A DNA stretch of 64,000 nt from Litoribaculum gwangyangense (GTDB lineage Bacteria > Bacteroidota > Bacteroidia > Flavobacteriales > Flavobacteriaceae): assembly GCF_039543505.1 (NCBI RefSeq), contig NZ_BAABJW010000001.1, positions 434,001 through 498,000 of the forward strand, given 5' to 3'. The translations under genes and the position numbers were made by a program. Below the pieces are notes generated by a model. That model worked only from the letters and a program-made list of their open reading frames with translations, searched no databases and was not told where the DNA came from. Of this stretch, positions 25,809 to 33,676 are shown in pieces. Numbering within the stretch: the first letter of the stretch is position 1; every line of letters starts with the position of its first letter.

Positions 25809-25882
25809 CACCATAACATAAGTAGGTTAAGTTCATGGTAGATTTGGGGCAAAAAAAGGTGAACATCTGTTCGCCTTTTTTT
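25809..25882 (+). ncRNA. Candidate small RNA, copy 1 of a tandem pair
   Basis: A 74-base element in the 523-base gap between the purF-type gene and the DUF6090 gene. It shares a 42-base core with copy 2 (26012-26081), with one C/T difference. The core ends in GATTTGGGGC and is followed by an intrinsic terminator hairpin AAAAAAAGGTGAACA / TGTTCGCCTTTTTTT. Versus copy 2, one stem pair changes from A-T to G-C on both sides, showing selection for pairing. The upstream octamer TACTTTAG (25798-25805) stands at the same distance from the core as the strong promoter box of copy 2, but with a mismatch. I see no coding capacity. I do not recognise the RNA class; comparison with Rfam Flavo-1 would be sensible. 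Confidence 0.65.
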
Positions 25883-25979
25883 ATGGAACTAAAAATCCCT
25901 AATTATAATTTTATAGAATTCCCTTTTTTTTCTACAATCTCTTTTAAGCCAATATTTACGTCGTTTAACTAAAATATTT

Positions 25980-26008
25980 TTGTAAGCTCGTTAACCATTA
26001 TATATTTG
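25980..26008 (+). promoter_or_regulatory. Strong Bacteroidota promoter for small RNA copy 2
   Basis: TTG at 25980-25982, an 18-base spacer, then TATATTTG at 26001-26008: an exact match to TTG-N17-23-TAnnTTTG. The conserved RNA core begins 4 bases after the -7 element, where transcription would be expected to start. Confidence 0.8.
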
Positions 26009-26011
26009 AAC

Positions 26012-26081
26012 CACCATAACATAAGTAGGTTAAGTTTATGGTAGATTTGGGGCAAAAAGGTGGACACTCGTCCGCCTTTTT
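26012..26081 (+). ncRNA. Candidate small RNA, copy 2 of a tandem pair
   Basis: A 70-base element with the same core as copy 1. Its start coincides with the expected transcription start of the promoter at 25980-26008 and it ends in the intrinsic terminator GGTGGAC-ACTC-GTCCGCC plus five T. It therefore looks like a complete, independent transcription unit for a short RNA. A possible 5' stem pairs CCATAA (26014-26019) with TTATGG (26036-26041), leaving a single-stranded GATTTGGGGC segment. Copy 1 breaks one pair of that 5' stem, so the terminator stem is the better supported structure. The following 136 bases to the DUF6090 gene contain nothing I can assign. Confidence 0.72.
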
Positions 26082-26217
26082 CATTTTCTATTGTTTCCAT
26101 AAAAATGGATACCTTTTCTTGTACTCAATTTTGCCTAAAAAACTATCTTTACATGATATGGCGATAAAAGTTTATAGGAAATGTATTATCCTTTCTTTTC
26201 GCTGAAACCTCTAACCC

Positions 26218-26952
26218 ATGATAAAATTTTTTAGACACATCCGGCGGCAACTACTTGTAAATGGGGAAACTAGCAAATACCTAAAATATGCATTTGGCGA
26301 AATTATCCTTGTGGTTATTGGAATATTGATTGCGTTACAAATCAATAATTGGAATAATGAAAGAATTGAACGAAAACTTGAAACTAATATCCTAAAAGAA
26401 ATTTTAGTTAATCTTAAAAAGGATGTTAACAATCTAAATTCTAAGATTAATTTTAACCTAGATAAAATAACAGTTAATAAAAAGGTATTAGAGCATCTGG
26501 AAGCAAAAACGCCTTTAACAGATTCCTTAAGGTTGTCTTATTTTAACTTAATTGGCAGAGGTAATTTTGAACCCATAACCGTAGCATATGCAAACCTAAA
26601 AGCCAAGGGAGTGGATATTATTAAAAGTGATTCTCTTAGAATTGCTATTTCAGAATTATACGATTTTAAATATTATTATATCACTGAAGATTTGAGAAGA
26701 GATTATGAGTCTACCAAAGTACTCCATGAAAGTGAATTCCATAAAAATGTTAAAGTGATATTTGGCGAAGGACAAACTTTAGCAGAACCCATTAATTTAT
26801 TGGAGACACAAAACAATATACATTTTAAAGAAGCCCTTAAACAAGCACTAATTTTTTATGTTTACATGAACAAGTTGTATGAAAACGGAATAATGGAAAA
26901 CGAAGAATTACAAAAACTTATAGAGATAGAATTAAGCGAAAGAGGCAAATAA
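26218..26952 (+). CDS. DUF6090-family membrane-anchored protein
   Basis: A 244-residue protein with the DUF6090 opening: a basic stretch MIKFFRHIRRQLL, then KYLKYAFGEI and one membrane segment (about 31-45, IILVVIGILIALQINNW). The rest is a helical, probably extracytoplasmic domain of about 200 residues, with coiled-coil propensity near 50-90. DUF6090 proteins are frequent and multi-copy in Flavobacteriaceae; no function has been assigned. It is monocistronic and ends at a terminator shared with the convergent sod gene. Confidence 0.85.
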   Translation: MIKFFRHIRRQLLVNGETSKYLKYAFGEIILVVIGILIALQINNWNNERIERKLETNILKEILVNLKKDVNNLNSKINFNLDKITVNKKVLEHLEAKTPLTDSLRLSYFNLIGRGNFEPITVAYANLKAKGVDIIKSDSLRIAISELYDFKYYYITEDLRRDYESTKVLHESEFHKNVKVIFGEGQTLAEPINLLETQNNIHFKEALKQALIFYVYMNKLYENGIMENEELQKLIEIELSERGK

Positions 26953-26970
26953 AAGGTATTATAAAATCAT

Positions 26971-26999
26971 AAAAAAACCCACAATTAGTGGGTTTTTTT
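26971..26999. terminator. Bidirectional intrinsic terminator between the DUF6090 and sod genes
   Basis: CCCAC (26978-26982) pairs with GTGGG (26988-26992) around AATTA, flanked by seven A on the left and seven T on the right. The symmetry lets it serve both convergent genes. Confidence 0.9.
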
Positions 27000-27016
27000 A
27001 TTAAATAAAGTTTGTT

Positions 27017-27625
27017 TTACTTAGCTTCTGCGTAACGTTTTTCAACTTCGTTCCAATTAATTACATTAAAAAAGGCATTGATGTAATCTGGACGACGGTT
27101 TTGATAGTTTAAGTAGTAAGCGTGTTCCCAAACATCAATTCCTAAAATCGGGGTTCCTCCACAGCCAACTCCAGGCATTAATGGATTGTCTTGATTAGGT
27201 GTTGAACAAACATCAACTTTACCACCCTTGTGAACACACAACCAAGCCCATCCTGAACCAAAACGCGTGGCTGCAGCCTTTGAGAAAGCATCCATAAAAC
27301 CTTCCTTTGAACCAAAAGCAGTTTCAATAGCGTCTTTAAGCTCTCCGGATAAATAGCCTTTTCCTTCAGGATTCATAACCTCCCAGAATAAGGAATGGTT
27401 GTAAAATCCGCCACCATTATTTCTAACGGCCATATTATTCATGTCTAAATTTGTAAGAATATCTTCAATAGATTTTCCTTCTAAATCGGTTCCTGCTATT
27501 GCATTGTTTAAATTGTTTGTATATCCTTGATGATGTTTAGTATGGTGTATTTCCATGGTTCTTGCATCTATATGAGGTTCTAAAGCATCATAAGCATATC
27601 CTAATTTCGGTAATTCGAAAGCCAT
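27017..27625 (-). CDS. Superoxide dismutase (Fe/Mn type)
   Basis: A 202-residue Fe/Mn superoxide dismutase converting superoxide to oxygen and hydrogen peroxide. The four metal ligands are His27 (EIHHTKHH), His77 (NHSLFW), Asp164 and His168 (DVWEHAYY). There is no signal peptide, so it is cytosolic. Metal preference cannot be decided here: Bacteroidota enzymes of this group are often cambialistic. A promoter candidate (TTG-N23-TAAATTTG) lies at 27663-27696 and a small inverted repeat at 27713-27730 in the region shared with the divergent helicase gene. Confidence 0.96.
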   Translation of the reverse strand: MAFELPKLGYAYDALEPHIDARTMEIHHTKHHQGYTNNLNNAIAGTDLEGKSIEDILTNLDMNNMAVRNNGGGFYNHSLFWEVMNPEGKGYLSGELKDAIETAFGSKEGFMDAFSKAAATRFGSGWAWLCVHKGGKVDVCSTPNQDNPLMPGVGCGGTPILGIDVWEHAYYLNYQNRRPDYINAFFNVINWNEVEKRYAEAK

Positions 27626-27662
27626 AATTTATTGTTTTATAATATTAATATTCAATTTCTAT

Positions 27663-27696
27663 CAAATTTAAACATTTACAGACAAAAAGACTTCAA
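27663..27696 (-). promoter_or_regulatory. Candidate sod promoter
   Basis: On the minus strand TTG (27696-27694), a 23-base spacer and TAAATTTG (27670-27663). The -7 element is an exact consensus match 38 bases before the ATG. The spacer is at the long limit. Confidence 0.5.
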
Positions 27697-27712
27697 TTAA
27701 AATAATTAATTG

Positions 27713-27730
27713 CTATCAACTCATTGATAG
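27713..27730. promoter_or_regulatory. Inverted repeat between the divergent sod and helicase genes
   Basis: CTATCAA (27713-27719) and TTGATAG (27724-27730) form a perfect 7-bp inverted repeat with a 4-base centre. It lies upstream of both genes, consistent with an operator, but no regulator is identified and the short length could arise by chance. Confidence 0.35.
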
Positions 27731-27758
27731 TTTTTATCTTGTATGCAAATTTTGTTAG

Positions 27759-30700
27759 ATGCAACATAATACTCCTTTTACAATTTACAATGCTTCTGCT
27801 GGGAGCGGAAAAACATACACACTTGTAAAAGAGTATTTAAAAATTTTATTAGCGTCAAACAACCTCTATCATTTTAAAAATATTTTAGCCATTACATTTA
27901 CCAATAAGGCCGTCGCCGAGATGAAAGATCGCATAATTGATATGCTAAAAACCTTTGCCGATACAAACATTTTAGAGAACACAAACGAAATGTTTGTTGC
28001 CATTGCTGAAGAGTTAAAAATGAATCAAATAGATCTTCATAAAAAAGCAGACATATTACTAAATACCATCATACACAATTATGCGGCTTTTGATATTTCG
28101 ACTATTGATGGTTTTACCCATAAAATCATCAGGACTTTTGCCCACGATTTAAAACTACCTTTAAATTTTGAAGTGGAATTAGACCAAGACACTCTTTTAA
28201 ATGAAGCTGTTGATAGCTTAATATCTAAAGCTGGAACAGATGAAGAACTAACAAATATTTTGGTGGATTTTGCCATTGAAAAAGCTGATGACGATAAAAG
28301 CTGGGACGTGTCTTTTGATTTTAATAAGATTGCGAAATTATTGGTTAACGAAAATGATATTCCTTTTATTGAGAAGTTAAAGGACAAAACTTTAGACGAT
28401 TTTAAGGCTTTAAAAAACCAACTTAAAAAAGATATTGCAGCTACCGAAACAACCATTGTTGAAAGAGCAAAACATATTTTAACCTTAATTGAAGAAGCGG
28501 GTTTACAGTTTGATGATTTCTCTGGAAGTTATTTGCCCAAGCATTTTCAAAAGTTAACTGAAAAGAATTTTGATGTGAGTTTTGGTACAAAATGGCAAGA
28601 AAATATAGAATCAAATACCTTATACCCCAAACGCGTAACAGAAGATCTTGCATCAACAATTGATCAAATTCAACCACAAATAGCATCCGCTTTTAATGAG
28701 ACAAAGCAGGCTGTTTTTCAAATTAAATTCTTGAAAAATTTCTATAAAAACATCACACCGCTTTCGGTTTTAAATGCCATAAATAAAGAATTAAACACCT
28801 TGAAAGAAGCCCAAAACAAAATGCTTATTTCAGAATTCAACTCCATTATTAGCAACGAAATTAAAGAACAACCTACTCCATTTATTTACGAGCGTATTGG
28901 CGAAAAATTTAGCCATTATTTCATTGATGAGTTTCAGGATACCTCCGTAATGCAATGGGAAAACTTAATGCCCTTATTAGGAAATTCACTGTCTACCGAA
29001 TCGGGAAGCTCCTTGTTGGTTGGCGATGCTAAACAGGCCATATACCGATGGCGAGGCGGAAAAGCAGAACAGTTTATAAATTTGTTCAATAAAGATAAAA
29101 TACCATTTCCGTTTGTTAATCAGCATGTTGAAAATCTTCCTTCAAACTTCAGAAGCTTTAGAGAAATTGTCGATTTTAACAATGGCTTTTTTAAGTTTTT
29201 AGCACATACCGTTTTTAACAATGATGATTATAAAAACCTATATGAAAACTCAAACCAAATTATAACAAAAAAAGAAAGCGGCTATGTGGAATTATCTTTT
29301 TTGGATATTGAAAAAGAAGATGATAGAGATGAATTGTTTTCAGAGGACGTTTTTAAAACCATCAAAAATTGCATAGAAAACGGTTATAATCTCGAGGACA
29401 TTTGTGTTTTGGTACGTAAGAAAAAGGAAGGTGTTGCTGTGGCAAATTATTTAAGCCAACGTAATATTCCTATCATTTCATCTGAAACTCTTTTGATTTA
29501 CAAGGCTCCTGAAGTTGCTTTTATAAATGATATTTTATCGCTATTAATTCAACCCAAAAACAACGAAATAAAAATTTCGGTTTTAAATTATTTAACCACA
29601 CTTTATAATATTGAAGATAAACACGGTTTTTTTAATGAGCATTTAGGCCTTTCGCTTAATAAACTATTTAAAAGTTTCGAGGCTTTTAATGTTTTTATAA
29701 ACAGTGAAAACTTATTGCAACTGCCGCTTTATGACTTAGCCGAAACCATTGTAAGAAGTTTTAATTTGGTTGAAATATCCAATGCTTACATACAATTTTA
29801 TTTGGATGTTGTTTTAGATTTTTCGCAAAAAAAAGGCTCTGATATTTCTGGGTTTTTAGAGTATTTCAATAAGAAAAAAGAAAGTTTAAGTATTATTTCG
29901 CCCAAAGGACAAAATGCGGTTCAAATTATGACCATCCATAAATCCAAAGGATTAGAATTTCCTGTGGTTATTTTCCCTTATGCCGATTTGGATATATACA
30001 GAGAATTGGAGCCAAAAGAATGGTTTAAACTGGATGAAGAAAAATACCAAGGTTTCTCTTATACACTCTTAAATTACAATAAAGATTTTGAGTGTTTTGG
30101 CGAAGAAGGTTTAGAAATTTACAACAAGCATCAATCTGAACTGGAGTTAGACAATATTAATTTGTTTTACGTAACATTAACAAGAGCTATCGAGCAATTG
30201 TATGTTATTTCAGCAAAAGATATCTCCTCAAAAGGTATCGTCAATGAAAAAAAATATTCGGGATTGCTTATTAATTATCTCTCTCATTTAGGTTTATGGC
30301 AAGATTCGCAATTAAAGTACAGCTTCGGAAATCCAGAAAGAACTGTTCAAAATACATCACCTTCAAAAGCCACTACTTTACAGAATCAATTTATTTCAAC
30401 ATCAAAAGAAGACCATAATATAAAATTAGTAACAAAATCTGGTTTGCTCTGGGATACCAATCAACAAGAGGCCATTGAAAAAGGAAATCTCATACATAAT
30501 ATATTGGCTGAAATAAAAACTAAAGAAGACATCGATTTTGCAATCAGTGATTTTTTAAATACTTCCTTGCTTAATGAAAAACAAGCAATTATACTAAAGC
30601 CTTTGGTGCTTCAAATTCTAGAACACCCAAAACTTGAAGATTTTTTCACATCAAACTACACCATTTATAACGAGCGAGATATCATTTCTAAAAACGGCCA

Positions 30701-30893
30701 AATTCTTAGACCTGATAGGCTCGTTGTGAAAGGAAATGAAGTTGTAATAATTGATTACAAAACCGGTGTTGAAGACAAAAAACACGAACAACAATTGCAA
30801 TTATATCAAGATGTTTTGGAAGACATGAATTTGAAAATAAAAAAGAAAATACTTGTGTACATAAACGATGATATAAAAGTGAAAGATGTTTAA
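27759..30893 (+). CDS. AddA-like UvrD-family helicase-nuclease
   Basis: A 1044-residue protein with an SF1A helicase core and a C-terminal RecB-type nuclease. Walker A is ASAGSGKT (12-19). FIDEFQDTS is motif II; VGDAKQAIYRWRGG, TIHKSKGLEFPVVIF and FYVTLTRAIEQLYV are later helicase motifs. The nuclease core has LRPDRLVV and VIIDYKTG near residues 980-1010. AddA works with AddB to resect double-strand breaks for RecA-dependent repair. The AddB-like partner is encoded 2.8 kb downstream on the same strand (33677-36445), separated by kbl and an ompA-type gene. It starts 133 bases from the divergent sod gene. Confidence 0.88.
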   Translation: MQHNTPFTIYNASAGSGKTYTLVKEYLKILLASNNLYHFKNILAITFTNKAVAEMKDRIIDMLKTFADTNILENTNEMFVAIAEELKMNQIDLHKKADILLNTIIHNYAAFDISTIDGFTHKIIRTFAHDLKLPLNFEVELDQDTLLNEAVDSLISKAGTDEELTNILVDFAIEKADDDKSWDVSFDFNKIAKLLVNENDIPFIEKLKDKTLDDFKALKNQLKKDIAATETTIVERAKHILTLIEEAGLQFDDFSGSYLPKHFQKLTEKNFDVSFGTKWQENIESNTLYPKRVTEDLASTIDQIQPQIASAFNETKQAVFQIKFLKNFYKNITPLSVLNAINKELNTLKEAQNKMLISEFNSIISNEIKEQPTPFIYERIGEKFSHYFIDEFQDTSVMQWENLMPLLGNSLSTESGSSLLVGDAKQAIYRWRGGKAEQFINLFNKDKIPFPFVNQHVENLPSNFRSFREIVDFNNGFFKFLAHTVFNNDDYKNLYENSNQIITKKESGYVELSFLDIEKEDDRDELFSEDVFKTIKNCIENGYNLEDICVLVRKKKEGVAVANYLSQRNIPIISSETLLIYKAPEVAFINDILSLLIQPKNNEIKISVLNYLTTLYNIEDKHGFFNEHLGLSLNKLFKSFEAFNVFINSENLLQLPLYDLAETIVRSFNLVEISNAYIQFYLDVVLDFSQKKGSDISGFLEYFNKKKESLSIISPKGQNAVQIMTIHKSKGLEFPVVIFPYADLDIYRELEPKEWFKLDEEKYQGFSYTLLNYNKDFECFGEEGLEIYNKHQSELELDNINLFYVTLTRAIEQLYVISAKDISSKGIVNEKKYSGLLINYLSHLGLWQDSQLKYSFGNPERTVQNTSPSKATTLQNQFISTSKEDHNIKLVTKSGLLWDTNQQEAIEKGNLIHNILAEIKTKEDIDFAISDFLNTSLLNEKQAIILKPLVLQILEHPKLEDFFTSNYTIYNERDIISKNGQILRPDRLVVKGNEVVIIDYKTGVEDKKHEQQLQLYQDVLEDMNLKIKKKILVYINDDIKVKDV

Positions 30894-30914
30894 ATTTGCA
30901 TAAAACTCAAAACT

Positions 30915-32108
30915 ATGTACGGAAAACTGCAAGATTATTTAAAAGAAGAACTTCAAGAGATTAAAAATAACGGACTTTTTAAGGAAGAACGCATCATCAC
31001 ATCATCTCAAGGGGCGGAAATAACTTTAAATACAGGAGAAACCGTTTTAAACTTTTGCGCCAACAATTATCTTGGGCTATCATCACATCCAGAAGTTGTT
31101 CAAGCTGCAAAAGATACTTTGGATAGCCATGGTTTTGGAATGAGTTCGGTTCGCTTTATTTGTGGCACACAAGACATCCACAAAGAACTTGAACAAAAAA
31201 TAGCAGAATTTTATCAAACCGAAGATACCATATTGTATGCTGCCGCCTTTGATGCCAACGGTGGTGTTTTTGAGCCTATACTCGGGGCTGAAGACGCTAT
31301 TATTTCAGATTCTTTAAACCATGCTTCCATTATTGATGGTGTTCGTTTATGTAAAGCAGCTCGTTATCGTTATGAAAACAGTAATATGGAGGATTTGGAA
31401 AAACAACTTATTGCCGCGAATGAAAACGGTGCCCGTTTTAAAATTATAGTTACCGATGGTGTTTTCTCAATGGATGGATTAGTTGCGCCGCTTGATAAAA
31501 TTTGTGATTTAGCTGAGAAATATGATGCTTTGGTAATGATTGACGAATGTCATGCTGCTGGTTTTATTGGAAAAACAGGAAAGGGAACGCTAGAAGAAAA
31601 AGGTGTAATGGGTAGAATTGATATCATTACTGGCACACTTGGAAAGGCTTTGGGTGGCGCCATGGGTGGTTATACAACAGGTAAAAAGGAAATTATCGAT
31701 ATGTTGCGCCAACGGTCAAGACCATATTTATTTTCTAACTCGCTGGCTCCAGCTATTGTTGGCGCTTCCATTAAGGTTTTTGACATGCTGAAAAACAATA
31801 CCAAGTTAAGAGATACTCTAGAATGGAACACCAACTATTTTAAAAAAGGCATGAAAGAAGCTGGTTTTGATATTATTGATGGGGATTCTGCGATTGTTCC
31901 AGTCATGCTCTATGATGCTAAATTATCGCAAACCATGGCAAATATGCTTTTGCAGGAAGGGATTTACGTAATTGGGTTCTTTTTTCCCGTAGTTCCAAAA
32001 GAAAAAGCCAGAATAAGAGTGCAATTGTCGGCAGCCCATACTAAATCACATATAGATAGAGCCATTGAAGCTTTCACTAAGGTTGGCAAAAAATTAAAAA
32101 TTATCTAA
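30915..32108 (+). CDS. kbl: Glycine C-acetyltransferase (2-amino-3-ketobutyrate CoA ligase)
   Basis: A 397-residue PLP enzyme of the alpha-oxoamine synthase family. The PLP lysine is Lys244 in TGTLGKALGGAMGG, the same number as in the Escherichia coli enzyme, and MIDECHAAGFIG holds the cofactor aspartate. It converts 2-amino-3-ketobutyrate and CoA to glycine and acetyl-CoA in threonine catabolism. A TAAATTTG promoter element overlaps the stop codon of the preceding helicase gene (30891-30898), so the gene is probably transcribed separately. 8-amino-7-oxononanoate synthase is a related alternative but the sequence favours Kbl. Confidence 0.94.
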   Translation: MYGKLQDYLKEELQEIKNNGLFKEERIITSSQGAEITLNTGETVLNFCANNYLGLSSHPEVVQAAKDTLDSHGFGMSSVRFICGTQDIHKELEQKIAEFYQTEDTILYAAAFDANGGVFEPILGAEDAIISDSLNHASIIDGVRLCKAARYRYENSNMEDLEKQLIAANENGARFKIIVTDGVFSMDGLVAPLDKICDLAEKYDALVMIDECHAAGFIGKTGKGTLEEKGVMGRIDIITGTLGKALGGAMGGYTTGKKEIIDMLRQRSRPYLFSNSLAPAIVGASIKVFDMLKNNTKLRDTLEWNTNYFKKGMKEAGFDIIDGDSAIVPVMLYDAKLSQTMANMLLQEGIYVIGFFFPVVPKEKARIRVQLSAAHTKSHIDRAIEAFTKVGKKLKII

Positions 32109-32155
32109 AATCATTCTGAAATATCGATGAATAAACCATTTGTTGTATTTTTTTA

Positions 32156-32163
32156 TATATTTG
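32156..32163 (+). promoter_or_regulatory. -7 promoter element (TATATTTG) of the OmpA-family gene
   Basis: An exact TAnnTTTG match 69 bases before the ATG at 32232, giving a long AT-rich leader typical of highly expressed Bacteroidota outer-membrane genes. TTG triplets upstream stand at 10 and 13 bases, closer than usual. Confidence 0.5.
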
Positions 32164-32231
32164 TCTTTGTTAATAACATTTAACAACTTACTTTTGTTTA
32201 CAATTAACACTTAAAAATTAAACTTTTGAAT

Positions 32232-33599
32232 ATGAAAAATCTTAGCAGATTATTGTTCGCTATGTTGCTTGTACTTGGTTATAGCAACGTAAATGCGCAA
32301 GACGAAAACAACCCTTGGCAAATTACCATAGGTATTAACGCAGTTGATGCATATCCCTCTGGAGACGATGTGCCTTTTAGTGAAACTGTTTTTAGTAAAT
32401 TCTTTGATGTTGACAACTACAACATTTTACCTTCTTTGTCAACCATCTCTGTATCCAAATATCTAAGTGATGGATTTTCATTTGGTGTAGCTGGATCCAT
32501 AAACAAAATAGAAAAATGGGGTGAAAATCCTGATGGGAGTGCCTTAAGAGTGGATGATTTATCTTATTATGCTGTTGATGGTACCATCAAATACAATTTC
32601 TTATCTGGAACAAAAATCGATCCTTATTTAGGTGTTGGTGGTGGTTACACTTGGGTAGATGAAATTGGTGCTGGTACTTTAAACGGAACTTTAGGTTTAA
32701 ATGTTTGGTTCAGTGAAAATATCGGCTTAACAGTTCAGACAGCATACAAACATGCTTTTGAAGATTATTTACAAACGCATTTCCAACATACAGTTGGTCT
32801 ATCAATTAAATTTGGTGGTACAGATACTGATGGTGATGGTATTTATGATAAAGATGATGCTTGTCCAGATGTTCCTGGCTTAGAAGCTTTCAATGGATGT
32901 CCTGATACTGATGGTGATGGCATTGAAGACTCTAAAGATGATTGTCCCAATGAAGCTGGTTTAGCTGAAATGAATGGATGTCCTGATACTGATGGTGACG
33001 GTGTTGCTGATAAAGATGACAACTGTCCTACTGTAGCTGGTTTAAAAGCTTTAGCTGGTTGTCCAGATGCTGATGGTGATGGTGTAACTGATGCTGACGA
33101 TGCTTGTCCTAATACAGCTGGTCCTGCTGCAAACAAAGGTTGCCCATGGCCAGACACTGATGGTGACGGTGTAATAGATAAAGATGATAAATGTCCAGAT
33201 GTTAAAGGTACTGTAGCTAACAATGGTTGTCCAGAAGTTAGTGCTGAAGTTCAAAAAACGCTTAACGAATATGCTAAAACAATCTTATTTGATACTGGCA
33301 AATCAACTATAAAAGCACAGTCTGCAAAAGTTTTAGCGGATATTATTGCTATTCTTAAAGAATATCCAAGTGCTAAATTTACAGTTGAAGGACATACTGA
33401 TAGTGTTGGTAGTGAAAAACTAAACCAATCATTATCTGAAGCTAGAGCACTTTCAGTGAAAGAATATTTAGTTGAAAATGGTATTGATGAATTTAGATTA
33501 TCTGCTCTTGGTTACGGTGAATCTAAACCAATTGACACTAACAATACTAGAGCTGGTAGAGCTAACAATAGACGTGTAGAAATTAACTTAGCAAAATAA
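32232..33599 (+). CDS. OmpA-family outer membrane protein with thrombospondin type 3 repeats
   Basis: A 455-residue outer membrane protein. It has a signal peptide ending ...YSNVNAQ (about residue 23) and an eight-strand-type beta-barrel (about 25-195, including YLGVGGGYTWV). Five calcium-binding thrombospondin type 3 repeats of the form DTDGDGxxDxxDxCP follow (about 198-335). The C-terminal OmpA peptidoglycan-binding domain has ILFDTGKSTI, GHTDSVG and RANNRRVEINL. It anchors the outer membrane to the cell wall. I start at the ATG at 32232; a TTG two codons earlier is the only longer option. It has its own promoter element and terminator. Confidence 0.95.
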   Translation: MKNLSRLLFAMLLVLGYSNVNAQDENNPWQITIGINAVDAYPSGDDVPFSETVFSKFFDVDNYNILPSLSTISVSKYLSDGFSFGVAGSINKIEKWGENPDGSALRVDDLSYYAVDGTIKYNFLSGTKIDPYLGVGGGYTWVDEIGAGTLNGTLGLNVWFSENIGLTVQTAYKHAFEDYLQTHFQHTVGLSIKFGGTDTDGDGIYDKDDACPDVPGLEAFNGCPDTDGDGIEDSKDDCPNEAGLAEMNGCPDTDGDGVADKDDNCPTVAGLKALAGCPDADGDGVTDADDACPNTAGPAANKGCPWPDTDGDGVIDKDDKCPDVKGTVANNGCPEVSAEVQKTLNEYAKTILFDTGKSTIKAQSAKVLADIIAILKEYPSAKFTVEGHTDSVGSEKLNQSLSEARALSVKEYLVENGIDEFRLSALGYGESKPIDTNNTRAGRANNRRVEINLAK

Positions 33600-33633
33600 T
33601 TATTAGCTAATTAATTCCTTAAAATAAGTTTAC

Positions 33634-33665
33634 AAAAAACGCTTCGGAAATCCGAAGCGTTTTTT
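33634..33665 (+). terminator. Intrinsic terminator of the OmpA-family gene
   Basis: A perfect 10-bp stem ACGCTTCGGA (33639-33648) / TCCGAAGCGT (33651-33660) with a 2-base centre, flanked by A6 and T6. Confidence 0.93.
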
Positions 33666-33676
33666 ATTTTTATGAT

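Noticed and set aside
25718..25816. A 32-residue ORF (MKKSSKYISSD...) after the purF-type gene, ending inside small RNA copy 1.
   Set aside because: It overlaps the conserved RNA core and its candidate promoter, has no signal or domain pattern, and copy 2 has no equivalent ORF. It is likely chance in AT-rich DNA.
32843..33223. A 126-codon open frame on the minus strand within the OmpA-family gene.
   Set aside because: It is the shadow of the thrombospondin type 3 repeats (GATGGTGATGG-like codons) and has no plausible start or domain.
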